From assembly GCA_025355645.1 (NCBI GenBank), contig JANXZG010000095.1, positions 20,524 to 84,523 on the forward strand: a DNA stretch of 64,000 bases, read 5' to 3'. A program made the translations under genes and the position numbers. The stretch is from Gammaproteobacteria bacterium (GTDB lineage Bacteria > Pseudomonadota > Gammaproteobacteria > Steroidobacterales > Steroidobacteraceae). Of the stretch, positions 1 to 8,871 are shown piece by piece (the stretch's first letter is position 1; each line of letters opens with the position of its first letter). Under the pieces are notes generated by a model. The model was given only the letters and a program-made list of their open reading frames with translations. It was not told where the DNA came from and did no database searches.

Positions 1-450
1 CATCCGACCATGGTCGACGTCAGCGACAAGACGCCGACCAGACGCAGCGCCACTGCCGAATCGCGCGTAAGTTTCCCGCCGCTGGTTGCCGAGGCGCTGC
101 GGGACGTGTCCTTCCGGTCCGCCAAGGGGCCGGTGTTTGATACGGCGGTCATTGCCGGTGTCATGGGCGCCAAGCGCACGCATGAATTGATCCCCTTCTG
201 CCATCCGCTGGGACTCGAAAGCTGCGACATCGCGATCGACTTGGAGGAGGACACCGCGGTGATCCGCTGCACGGTCAGCGTGCATCACAAGACCGGCGTC
301 GAGATGGAAGCGCTGACGGGCGCCAGCATTGCGGCGCTGACGATTTATGACATGTGCAAGGCGCTCTCGCATGACATCGTGATTGGCCCGACCCGGCTGA
401 TCTCCAAGGAAGGCGGCAAAAGCGATCACATCCTGAAGGTCAGCATATGA
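1..450 (+). CDS. moaC: Cyclic pyranopterin monophosphate synthase MoaC (5' end cut off)
   Basis: Converts the 3',8-cyclo-GTP made by MoaA into cyclic pyranopterin monophosphate, the first tricyclic intermediate of molybdenum cofactor. The typical MVDVS start motif lies at 10-24, but in-frame codons (HPT) run upstream to the window edge, and family members usually have about 10-15 residues before MVDVS, so the gene begins outside the window. The conserved LIPFCHPL and [15 protein letters not shown] motifs are both present, as is the C-terminal KSDH. Its stop overlaps the mobA start (ATGA), showing translational coupling. Identification is secure. Confidence 0.95.
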   Translation, partial: HPTMVDVSDKTPTRRSATAESRVSFPPLVAEALRDVSFRSAKGPVFDTAVIAGVMGAKRTHELIPFCHPLGLESCDIAIDLEEDTAVIRCTVSVHHKTGVEMEALTGASIAALTIYDMCKALSHDIVIGPTRLISKEGGKSDHILKVSI

Positions 451-1043
451 GCGGCGCAGCGCGCATCCAGGGACTGATCCTTGCCGGCGGCAGAAGTTCG
501 CGAATGCACCGCGACAAGGCCGCGCTGACTTACCGGGGCCAAAACCAGCTCGACCGGGCCATGGAACTCGCCTCCCGGCACGTTAATCCAGTGTTCGTTT
601 CGGTGCGCGCCGCGCAGGCCAAAGATCCGACTCGAAATACCCGCGCCCTGATCGTCGATTCGGTTGCGGGCGAGGGCCCGATGGTCGGCATCCGGTCTGC
701 ATTCTCGCAAGCGCCCGATGTCGCCTGGCTCGTGCTCGCCTGCGACCTGCCGTTCCTGTCCGATGCGGTGCTCGAGCACCTGATTCGCTCGCGCGACCCA
801 GAGCGCATCGCAACCGCCTATCGCAGTGCCCACGATGGCCTGCCGGAACCTTTGTGCGCGATATTCGAACCGAAGGCCGCCGCTCTTTTGTCGACTGCCC
901 AGGACCAGGGGCGAAACTGCCCGCGCAAGTTCCTGCTGGGCTCTGATACCTTGCTGCTCGAGCCGCAAGATCCGCATGCGCTCGACAACGTCAACACCCC
1001 CGAGGAGTACAGCGCGGCAAAATACGCGCTCGAATCGCGCTGA
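447..1043 (+). CDS. mobA: Molybdenum cofactor guanylyltransferase MobA
   Basis: Transfers GMP from GTP to molybdopterin, giving the guanine dinucleotide form of the cofactor. The 198-residue protein opens with the nucleotide-binding [11 protein letters not shown] loop followed by DKA (residues 10-26); the usual Gly after RM is His here. The LACDLPF motif that binds Mg-GTP follows near residue 96. Length fits the family (about 190-210). It overlaps moaC by 4 bases and is followed after 7 bases by moaD, so it sits inside the molybdopterin operon. The CTP-using MocA is an alternative, but the length and context favour MobA. Confidence 0.88.
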   Translation: MSGAARIQGLILAGGRSSRMHRDKAALTYRGQNQLDRAMELASRHVNPVFVSVRAAQAKDPTRNTRALIVDSVAGEGPMVGIRSAFSQAPDVAWLVLACDLPFLSDAVLEHLIRSRDPERIATAYRSAHDGLPEPLCAIFEPKAAALLSTAQDQGRNCPRKFLLGSDTLLLEPQDPHALDNVNTPEEYSAAKYALESR

Positions 1044-1050
1044 CGCCCCC

Positions 1051-1290
1051 ATGCTGATCAACCTCCAGTACTTCGCCATCCTGCGTGAGCAGGCAGGCAG
1101 GCCGAACGAGTCGCTCGAAACGCGCGCCGCGACACCGGCGGCCTTGTATGCGGAACTGGCCAAGCGCTATCCATTCACGCTGGCGCCTGAGCAATTAAAG
1201 GTTGCCATCAACGGCGAGTTCGCGGATTTCGCTCACTCGCTCCGCACGGGCGATGCGGTTGTGTTCATTCCACCGGTCGCGGGAGGCTAG
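1051..1290 (+). CDS. moaD: Molybdopterin synthase sulfur carrier subunit MoaD
   Basis: Small ubiquitin-like sulfur carrier of molybdopterin synthase. The 79-residue protein starts MLINLQYFAILRE and ends in VAGG, the double-glycine tail that MoeB adenylates and that becomes a thiocarboxylate. The ATG at 1051 is 8 bases after the mobA stop and gives a normal family length; a longer in-frame reading from further upstream would only add mobA-overlapping residues. It pairs with MoaE directly downstream. Confidence 0.93.
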   Translation: MLINLQYFAILREQAGRPNESLETRAATPAALYAELAKRYPFTLAPEQLKVAINGEFADFAHSLRTGDAVVFIPPVAGG

Positions 1291-1291
1291 C

Positions 1292-1777
1292 GTGGGATTT
1301 CGCTTCACGATGACCCCGATCGATACCACGGCCGGCCGCGCGGCGCTGCTGGACGGCAGCGCGGGTGGCTATGTCAGCTTCGAAGGCTGGGTCCGCGATC
1401 ATAACGAGGGCCTCGCGGTCAAGCGCCTGAAATACGAGGCTTTTGACGCGCTTGCCGTCAAGGAAGGCGAGCGCATCATTGTTGAGGCTCTCGCCCGCTT
1501 TCCCGTCAAGCATGCGCTGTGCCTGCACCGGGTCGGCGAACTCGGGATCGGCGAGATGGCGGTGTGGGTCGGCGTGAGCTCCACGCACCGCGCCGAGTCG
1601 TTCGAGGCCTGCCGTTACATCATCGATGCGGTCAAGCACCGCGTGCCCATCTGGAAAAAAGAGCACTACGTGAACGGTGACAGCGGGTGGGTCAACTGCG
1701 AGCGTTGCGCAGCGCCTGGCGCTGACACCGTCCATCATGATAAGGCCGGCCATCGCCACACGCTGGCGCGCAGCTGA
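1292..1777 (+). CDS. moaE: Molybdopterin synthase catalytic subunit MoaE
   Basis: Large subunit of molybdopterin synthase; transfers sulfur from two MoaD thiocarboxylates to precursor Z. The GTG at 1292 is chosen because a GGGAGG ribosome site lies 5 bases upstream and the GTG follows the moaD stop by one base; an in-frame ATG at 1310 is the alternative. The 161-residue product has the family blocks FEGWVRDHNEG, LEYEA-like LKYEAF, HRVGELGIGE, and the catalytic-lysine segment VPIWKKEHY. The C-terminus after the WVNCE block is a short variable tail. Confidence 0.93.
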   Translation: MGFRFTMTPIDTTAGRAALLDGSAGGYVSFEGWVRDHNEGLAVKRLKYEAFDALAVKEGERIIVEALARFPVKHALCLHRVGELGIGEMAVWVGVSSTHRAESFEACRYIIDAVKHRVPIWKKEHYVNGDSGWVNCERCAAPGADTVHHDKAGHRHTLARS

Positions 1778-1784
1778 TGCCTCG

Positions 1785-2834
1785 ATGCAGCCCGATTACT
1801 CCCGGCAACAAATCCTAAAAGAAATCGGCGCCGCGGGGCAGGCCAGGCTCGCGGCGGCCCGCGTGCTTGTCGTGGGCGCGGGCGGCTTGGGCAGCCCCGT
1901 TTTGCAGTATCTTGCCGGCGCGGGCGTCGGCTGCCTGGGTATTATCGATGGCGATACGCTCGAGGCGAGCAACCTGCACCGCCAGCCGTTGTATGCGCTT
2001 GCCGACGTTGGCCAGCCGAAAAGCGCACTCGCGGGCGCCGCTGTAGCCTGCATTAACCCGACCGTCAAGGTCGAGGCGTTGCATGAGCGCCTGAGCGCAG
2101 CCAACGCCTTAAGTTTAGTCAGCCGGTTCGACCTCGTGGTCGAATGCAGCGACAACTTCCACACCAAGTTCCTGGTCAATGATGCCGCTGTGCTTGCGCA
2201 GAAAAGTGCCGTGTTCGCCAGCGTCTACCAGTTCGAAGGCCAGCTGCAGGTCTACCGACCCGAGGCCGGCCACGCCTGCTTGCGCTGCCTGTGGCCGAAT
2301 GCGACCGTGGATGGCATCGTCGGAAACTGCGCACAGGCGGGCGTGCTGGGGCCGGTGCCGGGAGTACTCGGGACCTTGCAGGCGCTGCTCGCGCTGAAGC
2401 TGCTGTTAGGGCTAGACGGGCAGCTCGCAGGTGAACTGCTGCTCGTGGACCTTGCGACCGTCTCGATGCTGAAGATCAAGGCGCCCCGCTGCGCAGAGTG
2501 CAGGGCGCCCGCCTGCGCCCGCATCCACGGGATTGCGCCGGAGGGCGTGGACCTCGAGCTTCGGTTCGCCTCACTGAAGGATGCAATGCGGGCAGGATTT
2601 ACGATCATTGACATACGCAACCTTTCAGAAGTTTCCGAGTGCGGATCCGGGACGCAGCACATTCCGATGCACGCGCTGCTCGCGGACCCCGCACCGTTGA
2701 AGATCGGTGGGCCCTATCTGTTACTGTGCGCGTCCGGACAACGCAGTCTCACCGCCGCCAGGGATCTTTCCCTGCGGGGGTTCGCGGTCAAGTCAATGGC
2801 AGGCGGCCTCGCTGCACTGCCACCGAAGGGTTGA
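1785..2834 (+). CDS. moeB: MoaD/ThiS-activating adenylyltransferase MoeB with rhodanese-like tail
   Basis: E1-like enzyme that adenylates the C-terminal glycine of MoaD. The 349-residue protein has the GAGGLGSP nucleotide loop near residue 27, the DGDxLExSNLHRQ block, and the paired cysteines CLRC and CAEC that bind zinc. Beyond about residue 250 is a rhodanese-like domain ending with the loop CASGQRS (Cys315), which in fused MoeB proteins carries a persulfide, so activation and sulfur transfer may be done by one protein. The ATG at 1785 starts 7 bases after the moaE stop; longer in-frame readings would overlap moaE. A dual role in ThiS activation cannot be excluded. Confidence 0.88.
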   Translation: MQPDYSRQQILKEIGAAGQARLAAARVLVVGAGGLGSPVLQYLAGAGVGCLGIIDGDTLEASNLHRQPLYALADVGQPKSALAGAAVACINPTVKVEALHERLSAANALSLVSRFDLVVECSDNFHTKFLVNDAAVLAQKSAVFASVYQFEGQLQVYRPEAGHACLRCLWPNATVDGIVGNCAQAGVLGPVPGVLGTLQALLALKLLLGLDGQLAGELLLVDLATVSMLKIKAPRCAECRAPACARIHGIAPEGVDLELRFASLKDAMRAGFTIIDIRNLSEVSECGSGTQHIPMHALLADPAPLKIGGPYLLLCASGQRSLTAARDLSLRGFAVKSMAGGLAALPPKG

Positions 2835-2837
2835 GGA

Positions 2838-4013
2838 ATGCTTTTCAAGAGCAAACTGCCGGACGTCGGCACGACGATCTTCACAGTCATCTCGCGGCGC
2901 GCGGCGGAGGAAGGCGCCGTCAATGTCGGCCAGGGGTTTCCTGATTATCCGATCGATCCGCGGCTGGCCGAGTTCGTGCAACGCGCGATCTTGGATGGCC
3001 ATAACCAATACGCACCGATGCAGGGCGTTGCAGCGCTTCGCGAAGGTATCGCCAAAAAGCTCCAGGCAAGCTACGGCCACGCGTTTGATCCAGATACCGA
3101 GATCACGATTACCTGTGGCGGCACCGAGGCAATTTTTGATGCAATCCAGGCGGTCGTCGGCGCGGGTGATGAGGCAATCGTATTTGACCCCGCCTATGAC
3201 TCCTATGACCCCGCGATTCGCCTGGCAGGCGGGCGCTGCGTGCACATCCCGTTGAAGCCGCCGGCGTTCTGCTATGACTGGGACGAGGTAAAGCGCGCGA
3301 TCAGCGAGCGCACGCGCCTGATCATCATCAACTCGCCGCACAATCCCAGCTGCACGATCGCATCTGCTGAGGATTTGCAGGCGCTCGCGGATCTGATACG
3401 CGGCAAGCCGATCACGGTCCTCTCCGATGAGGTCTATGAACACATTGTTTATGACGGGCGCAAGCACGTATCCGCGCTCGCGCATCCGGAGCTGCGTGAG
3501 CGCAGCTTCACGGTGTTCTCGTTCGGCAAGACACTGCACGCGACCGGCTGGCGCACCGGCTACTGCATCGCGCCTGCCGGAATGACCGCAGAACTGCGCA
3601 AAGTGCATCAGTTCAACACCTTCAGTATTGCAGCCCCGCTACAGCATGCAATTGCGCATTATGTGCAGAAGCATCCGGAGAGCTGGCAGGGCCTGACGGC
3701 GTTCTTTACTGCAAAGCGCGCGTTGCTGACAGGACTTCTAGAGCGAACGGCGTTCAAGCCGATCACGCCCGCGGGCACGTACTTTCAGCTCGTCGATTAT
3801 GGAGCCCTGAGCCAGGCGAGTGACGTTGATTTCGTTGACCGACTGATCCGCGAAGCGAAGGTGGCAACCATACCGCTATCGCCGTTTTATGCGGCGGCGC
3901 CCCGGATGACGCTGCTGCGCCTATGCCTCGCCAAGAGCGACGCGACGCTGCGCGATGCGGCCGCGCGCCTCGCCGCTTTTGCCGATTCAACGGCTAAAAA
4001 ACGGCAAACCTGA
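2838..4013 (+). CDS. Class I/II PLP aminotransferase, YbdL/methionine aminotransferase type
   Basis: Fold-type I aminotransferase of 391 residues. It resembles E. coli YbdL, a methionine aminotransferase, along its whole length: the N-terminal KLPDVGTTIFTVIS, NQYAPMQGV, the NSPHNPS loop, SDEVYEHI, the PLP-lysine segment SFGKTLHATGW and the C-terminal GTYFQLVDY. Such enzymes also act on glutamine or kynurenine, so the substrate is not fixed by sequence alone. It begins 4 bases after moeB with AAGGG upstream, so it is probably co-transcribed with the molybdopterin genes although it has no obvious role there. Confidence 0.85.
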   Translation: MLFKSKLPDVGTTIFTVISRRAAEEGAVNVGQGFPDYPIDPRLAEFVQRAILDGHNQYAPMQGVAALREGIAKKLQASYGHAFDPDTEITITCGGTEAIFDAIQAVVGAGDEAIVFDPAYDSYDPAIRLAGGRCVHIPLKPPAFCYDWDEVKRAISERTRLIIINSPHNPSCTIASAEDLQALADLIRGKPITVLSDEVYEHIVYDGRKHVSALAHPELRERSFTVFSFGKTLHATGWRTGYCIAPAGMTAELRKVHQFNTFSIAAPLQHAIAHYVQKHPESWQGLTAFFTAKRALLTGLLERTAFKPITPAGTYFQLVDYGALSQASDVDFVDRLIREAKVATIPLSPFYAAAPRMTLLRLCLAKSDATLRDAAARLAAFADSTAKKRQT

Positions 4014-4058
4014 GTCTACTGAAAAGGTCTTTAAACACATGGATCGCGCCGCTTGAAT

Positions 4059-5024
4059 ATGAATCGCAAAAAAACGCCGATCGTTCTCTACACAATTTCG
4101 GTACTGGCGATTGTGGCGACCGTCGTGCTGTACTTTGCTCCCTACACCATCCCGGAGATCTCGGGCCTGTTCTCTTCGTACGACATCGTTGATTCGGCGA
4201 AGCCTGACCTGGCCGCAGGGCAGATGGCCGATAACTACTGGGCCGTGCAGCCTATCGATGCGAATACCACCGCCATCGGCGAGCCGCGCTATTACCAGCA
4301 GAACTATGCCTACCTGATAGCCGGCGAGCGCCGCGCGCTGCTGTTCGATGCAGGTTCCGGCACGCGCGACAACATCGCCGCTATTGTCGCGAGACTCACA
4401 CAGCTGCCTGTCACAGTGATGCCATCGCACCTGCATTTCGATCACACGGGCGGCATTAAGCCATTCAAGTCGATTGCGATGATCGACCTGCCCGAGACCC
4501 GCGCCGACGTCACCGATGGAAAGTTCACAATTGGCCGCTACGAATTCCATGGCATGCGCGATGGACTAACGCCCCCCACATTTACAGTCACCGAATGGCT
4601 GAGGCCGGGATCAACCGTTGACTTAGGAGGTCGCGTGCTGACGGTCCTGTCAGTCCCTGGGCATACACCGACCTCGGTCGCACTGTTCGATCCTGCATCG
4701 CATCAGCTCTTCTCCGGCGACTTTATATACCCGACGACCTTGTACGCCTTCCTGCCGGGTTCAAGCCTGTCTGCCTATCGCGCTACCACGAAGCGGCTGC
4801 TGGCCATGTTGCCGACCGATACCCGGATCTGGACCGCCCACTGTTGCCGAAACAACGAGAAAATATCGGCGCCGTGGCTAACCATGAAGGATCTCAAGGA
4901 TTTGGACCACGCGCTTGCAGCGATCGACTCCGGGGATTCGCATGGCGTTGGATTTTTTCCTCGACGTTTTCCTGTCAACGATCAGATGACGATCCTCACG
5001 GGCTTTCCCTGGAACAATCGTTGA
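4059..5024 (+). CDS. Membrane-anchored MBL-fold metallo-hydrolase
   Basis: Metallo-beta-lactamase-fold hydrolase of 321 residues. Residues 6-30 form one hydrophobic segment, likely an uncleaved signal anchor placing the catalytic domain outside the cytoplasm. The metal site HLHFDHTGG is present, followed by PGHTPTS, SGDFIYP and TAHCC as later ligand regions. An in-frame TTG at 4053 would add two residues; the ATG at 4059 is preferred, though no good ribosome site is seen. The substrate cannot be told: the fold covers lactonases, thioesterases and glyoxalases. It lies between the aminotransferase and a secreted cupin on the same strand. Confidence 0.75.
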   Translation: MNRKKTPIVLYTISVLAIVATVVLYFAPYTIPEISGLFSSYDIVDSAKPDLAAGQMADNYWAVQPIDANTTAIGEPRYYQQNYAYLIAGERRALLFDAGSGTRDNIAAIVARLTQLPVTVMPSHLHFDHTGGIKPFKSIAMIDLPETRADVTDGKFTIGRYEFHGMRDGLTPPTFTVTEWLRPGSTVDLGGRVLTVLSVPGHTPTSVALFDPASHQLFSGDFIYPTTLYAFLPGSSLSAYRATTKRLLAMLPTDTRIWTAHCCRNNEKISAPWLTMKDLKDLDHALAAIDSGDSHGVGFFPRRFPVNDQMTILTGFPWNNR

Positions 5025-5104
5025 CCAGGGTCTGCGGGCAAGCCTGTGCGGTCGCCGTCGAGTTCAAGGAACTGACTGAATCTTCAAATGACTAAGGGGA
5101 TGCC

Positions 5105-5599
5105 GTGAAGCCAAACACCGTTCGGTTATTTGCCTTTTCATGGGTTATCGTCGGGTTCATCGCCACAGCAGTCACTGGCGATGCAAAGGACACTCCCCGG
5201 TTTGTCAGGATCGCGCCGGCAGATATTCAATGGCGGGACGTCCGCGATGGGCACGGCGTACAGCAGGCAGTAGTGTTCGGGGACCCGGAAAAATCCGGTA
5301 TTTATGTGGTGCGGGTCAGGTTCCCGCCGCACATCATGGATGTACCTCATTGGCACCCGAAAGATCGCTATGTGACGGTACTGGAGGGTACCTGGTACAC
5401 GGGCACCGGCGAGACCTTTGACTTCGCGAAGGCAGTTCCACTGAAAGCGGGCAGCGTCATGCTGCACCCCGGGCGGGCCGCTCACTGGGACGGGGCCGGG
5501 GGCAACGATGCCGTCGTTGTGCAGGTCATCGGCGAAGGTCCTGGCAGCAGCACACAGGTCGACCCCAGTAAGCCATTCTGGATGGAAGTACCGCGCTAG
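5105..5599 (+). CDS. Secreted cupin-domain protein
   Basis: A 164-residue protein with a signal peptide (about residues 1-27) followed by a single cupin barrel. The first cupin motif is visible as HWHPKDRYVTVLEG and the second as HPGRAAHWDG, giving a His/Glu-type metal site. It resembles the DUF4437-like exported cupins common in soil proteobacteria. The start is the GTG at 5105 with AAGGGGA 5 bases upstream. Function unknown; it could bind a small oxidised metabolite or be a dioxygenase-like enzyme. It is 80 bases downstream of the MBL hydrolase and may share its transcript. Confidence 0.7.
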   Translation: MKPNTVRLFAFSWVIVGFIATAVTGDAKDTPRFVRIAPADIQWRDVRDGHGVQQAVVFGDPEKSGIYVVRVRFPPHIMDVPHWHPKDRYVTVLEGTWYTGTGETFDFAKAVPLKAGSVMLHPGRAAHWDGAGGNDAVVVQVIGEGPGSSTQVDPSKPFWMEVPR

Positions 5600-5614
5600 C
5601 GACTTTTACGGGCC

Positions 5615-5630
5615 GCGCCGTTTGCGGCGC
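5615..5630. terminator. Short GC hairpin between convergent genes
   Basis: A 6-bp stem GCGCCG/CGGCGC with a TTTG loop sits in the 88-base gap between the cupin gene and the convergent proA. There is no T-run on either side, so it is a weak terminator candidate at best. Confidence 0.3.
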
Positions 5631-5687
5631 CGAACCTGCGAGCAGCGCGAATACCCTTGACGCAGCATTCGCTAGGGTGGCTGGACC

Positions 5688-6971
5688 CTAGGTCGGCCGC
5701 ACCTGTCCCGCGCCGCGCACCAGGTACTTGTAGCTCGTCAGCTGCTCGACGCCAACCGGCCCGCGCGCGTGGAACTTGTCGGTGCTGATGCCGATCTCTG
5801 CGCCCATGCCAAACTCGCCGCCGTCGGCGAACTGGGTCGACGCATTGTGCAGGACGATCGCACTGTCGACCTGCTGCAGGAAGCGCCCGGCAGTGGCTGC
5901 ATTGGCACTGACGATCGCATCCGTGTGCTGCGAGCCGTACTTGGCGATGTGCGCGATCGCGCCCTCTACGCCCTCCACTATGCGTACCGCGATGATCGCA
6001 TCCAGGTATTCGGCGGACCAGTCAGCCTCAGTCGCGGGCAGAACGCGCGGATTCACTTTCTGCGTCGCCGCATCTCCACGCACCTCGCATCCGGCCTCGA
6101 GCAACGCCTGGACCAGGGGCGCAAGTTGTCCTGCCGCCGCCTGGTCCACGAGCAGCGTCTCGGCGGCGCCGCAAATGCCGGTGCGGCGCATCTTCGCATT
6201 GATGACAATGTTCCTTGCCATCGCAGGATCCGCATCCTTGTCGACGTAGACATGACAGACGCCTTCGAGATGGCCGATGACAGGTACCCTGGCTTCGCGC
6301 TGCACCCGTTCAATCAGGCTCCTGCCCCCGCGCGGCACCACACAGTCGATGCTGTCCGCCATCTCGGCAAGCAGGTAGCCGACCGCGTCGCGATCCGCCG
6401 TCGGCACCAGCTGGATGCAGGTCCCAGGCAGCCCAGCGGCAAGTAGTCCCTGCACAAGGCAGGCGTGGATCGCAGCATTTGAGCGCGTGCTCTCGGACCC
6501 TCCGCGCAGGATCACCGCGTTGCTCGATTTGAGGCAGAGCGCCCCGGCATCGGCCGTCACGTTCGGGCGGCTCTCATAGATGATGCCAATGACGCCGAGC
6601 GGCACCCGGACGCGCTGGATGGTCAGGCCATTGGGGCGCTGCCATTCGGCGAGGATCGATCCGATCGGATCACCGAGCGACGCGATGTCCTTCAATCCCG
6701 CCGCCATCGAGCCAACGCGCTTGTCATCCAGTTCAAGCCGGTCAAGCAAGGCCGCGGATGACTTGCGCTCGCGCGCTTCCTGCATATCCTGCCCATTCGC
6801 GGCGAGGATCCTGGTGCGGTTGGCGTTGATCGCCGCGGCGGCTGTTAGCAGCGCCTGGTTTTTCTGCGCGGTGGATGCGGTGCGCAACACAAGTTCCGCC
6901 GCGCGAGCCTGTGCGCCGATTGCAAGCATCAGTTCCGGCACCGATGGAGCGATTTTGGGTTCGCCATTCAT
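5688..6971 (-). CDS. proA: Gamma-glutamyl phosphate reductase ProA
   Basis: Second step of proline synthesis: reduces gamma-glutamyl phosphate to the semialdehyde with NADPH. The 427-residue protein is the normal family length and contains [14 protein letters not shown], the VPRGGRSLI block and the catalytic-cysteine segment [11 protein letters not shown]. Its ATG follows the proB TAG with no spacer base, so the two are translated together. ProB and ProA form a channeling pair in the cytoplasm. Confidence 0.96.
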   Translation of the reverse strand: MNGEPKIAPSVPELMLAIGAQARAAELVLRTASTAQKNQALLTAAAAINANRTRILAANGQDMQEARERKSSAALLDRLELDDKRVGSMAAGLKDIASLGDPIGSILAEWQRPNGLTIQRVRVPLGVIGIIYESRPNVTADAGALCLKSSNAVILRGGSESTRSNAAIHACLVQGLLAAGLPGTCIQLVPTADRDAVGYLLAEMADSIDCVVPRGGRSLIERVQREARVPVIGHLEGVCHVYVDKDADPAMARNIVINAKMRRTGICGAAETLLVDQAAAGQLAPLVQALLEAGCEVRGDAATQKVNPRVLPATEADWSAEYLDAIIAVRIVEGVEGAIAHIAKYGSQHTDAIVSANAATAGRFLQQVDSAIVLHNASTQFADGGEFGMGAEIGISTDKFHARGPVGVEQLTSYKYLVRGAGQVRPT

Positions 6972-8117
6972 CTAATTTGTCATCAGCACAAGATCATCCC
7001 GGTGCACCATTTCATCGCGGCCCCTAAACCCTAACAGCGCCTCTATTTCCCGGGACTTGCGTCCCATAATGCGCGCGGCATCTTTATCAGAGTACGCGCA
7101 AATGCCGCGCGCGACCTCTGTCCCGTCAGGCCCCAGGACACTGATGGTATCGCCGCGCCCGAATGAGCCGCTGGTGCCAGTGACGCCAGCGGGCAACAGG
7201 CTTTTTCGACCGCGCAGCGCCTTCACCGCGCCCTCGTCCACCCGTACGGCGCCCGCGGGCTTCAGGGACCCGGCGATCCACTGCTTGCGCATCGCGACTG
7301 GGGTAGATGAGGGCACGAACCAGGTGCAGCGCGCCCCGTCCTCAATCCTCTTAAGCGGATGCTGGTAGGCACCCTTGGCGATACACAGGTGGCACCCGGC
7401 GCCCATAGCAATTTTCGCTGCGGCAATCTTGGTCTGCATGCCGCCCGAGCCCATGGCACTGCTGACCCCGCCCGCCATCGCCTCGATTTGCGCCGTGATC
7501 TCGTGCACTTCGGCAATGAATGTTGCATCTGGCTGTTCGGCCGGATCGGCACTGTAGAGCCCGTCAATGTCGGATAGCAGCACGAGGCAATCGGCACCAA
7601 TCATTTGCGCAACGCGGGCCGCGAGGCGGTCATTATCGCCGTAGCGGATTTCCGCCGTCGCGACCGTGTCGTTTTCGTTGATCACTGGCACCGAGCCCAG
7701 TGAGAGCAGCGTATTCAGCGTGCCGCGGGCATTCAGGTAGCGCCGCCGCACTTCGGTATCTTCAAACGTTAGCAGGATCTGCGCGACCGTGAGCTCGTGA
7801 TGATCCAGGAGTTCCTTGTAGGCATGAGCGAGCCGGATCTGTCCTACCGCGGCCGCCGCCTGGCTTTCTTCGAGCTTCAGCTTCCCTGCACCGAGGCCGA
7901 GATGCCGACGCCCTAAAGCAATGGATCCCGAGGACACCAGGATCACTTCCTGGCCACGTTTTCGCAGGCGCGCGACATCGGCCGTGAAGGTCTCGAGCCA
8001 GGCGCGGTTCAGCCGCCCCTTTTCAGCATCGACCAGCAGGGTGGAACCGACCTTGACGACGACGCGTTTGGCATCGGTCAGTCGGCGAGCGGCGGTTTTG
8101 TGGGCGTTGGACGACAT
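6972..8117 (-). CDS. proB: Glutamate 5-kinase ProB
   Basis: First step of proline synthesis: ATP-dependent phosphorylation of glutamate, the point of proline feedback inhibition. The protein has an amino-acid-kinase domain (VVVKVGSTL at the N-terminus, [25 protein letters not shown]) and a C-terminal PUA domain, as in full-length ProB. The ATG at 8117 gives 381 residues, fitting the family. The open frame continues 195 codons upstream but this part is antisense to the acidic gene at 8227 and reads as a serine run, so it is not coding. Transcribed divergently from 8227 across a 109-base gap. Confidence 0.95.
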   Translation of the reverse strand: MSSNAHKTAARRLTDAKRVVVKVGSTLLVDAEKGRLNRAWLETFTADVARLRKRGQEVILVSSGSIALGRRHLGLGAGKLKLEESQAAAAVGQIRLAHAYKELLDHHELTVAQILLTFEDTEVRRRYLNARGTLNTLLSLGSVPVINENDTVATAEIRYGDNDRLAARVAQMIGADCLVLLSDIDGLYSADPAEQPDATFIAEVHEITAQIEAMAGGVSSAMGSGGMQTKIAAAKIAMGAGCHLCIAKGAYQHPLKRIEDGARCTWFVPSSTPVAMRKQWIAGSLKPAGAVRVDEGAVKALRGRKSLLPAGVTGTSGSFGRGDTISVLGPDGTEVARGICAYSDKDAARIMGRKSREIEALLGFRGRDEMVHRDDLVLMTN

Positions 8118-8226
8118 AAAGTATGCAATATTAGCGCCATCGTAATCGGTGAGGCGCACCCATTTACTTGTCTCGCCACCCTCCCCTAGACTTCGCCATT
8201 GAAGAACATCGGATAACGCATAGAGG

Positions 8227-8556
8227 ATGAGCGCCGTGGGAAGAGAATACGAACCAACCGTTGGGCAGTGGTATGAGGATTTGGAAAACGAAGAGACGTT
8301 CCAGGTACTGAAGGTCGATGAAGACCAGGAAATCATCGAAATCCAGCACCTGGATGGCGATCTCGAAGAATTGGACGTCGACGGCTGGGCGGAGATGGAC
8401 CTGGAACTGACCGCTGAGCCGGAAGGCTGGTCAGGTTCCAAGGCCGCGCGGGATGAAGAGGAGGAAGAGGAAGATTGGGAAGATGAAGAAGACGAGGACG
8501 ACGATGATGATGACGAGGACGATGATGACAAGGACGAGGATCGCGAGGAATATTGA
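8227..8556 (+). CDS. Small protein with extreme acidic tail (DUF6763-like)
   Basis: A 109-residue protein in two parts. Residues 1-70 form a compact domain ([36 protein letters not shown]) that resembles the DUF6763 family of gammaproteobacteria, whose function is unknown. Residues 75-109 are almost only Asp and Glu. The codons are GAT/GAC/GAA/GAG repeats, so the DNA is a purine-rich low-complexity tract, and the opposite strand reads as poly-Ser. The ATG at 8227 has AGAGG directly upstream. No enzyme motif is seen; a role in binding basic proteins, metals or nucleic-acid mimicry is speculation. Confidence 0.75.
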   Translation: MSAVGREYEPTVGQWYEDLENEETFQVLKVDEDQEIIEIQHLDGDLEELDVDGWAEMDLELTAEPEGWSGSKAARDEEEEEEDWEDEEDEDDDDDDEDDDDKDEDREEY

Positions 8557-8871
8557 GTCCCTGAACGACGACAGGGTCCATCGCACAAGACTCGCCGCCT
8601 GTTCCCCGGCGCGAGCAAAGGGTCCTGCGAGCCCTGATCCTTTTGCGCGCGCCCGTGCTCACGGGGTGTCGGATCGGACGCCCTGGCGAAATTCCTCGTC
8701 AATCATCTGGCCGTCCTGACGCGAGCCGCCGACAAAGGCCGCGCATTGATTGGCGCGCGAAATCCGCTTCGTCGCGAAATTATTTTTTCGTTTGACAGGC
8801 GTCGTGGCCCGGCCGATAGTCCAAAACAACGGTCGGCGTGTAACACGGCCGAAAACAACTGAGGGATTGTT
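8557..8871. other. 315-base intergenic region
   Basis: Separates the acidic-tail gene from the frameshifted secreted-protein gene. Apart from the promoter at 8792-8820 and an AT-rich patch near 8780-8790, I see no gene, repeat or clear terminator. Confidence 0.6.
8792..8820 (+). promoter_or_regulatory. Sigma-70-like promoter for the gene at 8872
   Basis: TTGACA at 8792-8797, a 17-base spacer, then GATAGT at 8815-8820. The -35 is perfect and the -10 matches TATAAT at four of six positions. It leaves about a 45-base leader before the ATG at 8872, which has a GAGGG ribosome site. Confidence 0.55.

Noticed and set aside
426..1163. 245-codon minus-strand frame
   Set aside because: Antisense to mobA and moaD.
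8118..8702. 195-codon N-terminal extension of the proB frame with a long serine run
   Set aside because: It is antisense to the Asp/Glu-coding tract of the gene at 8227; ProB homologues begin at the ATG at 8117.
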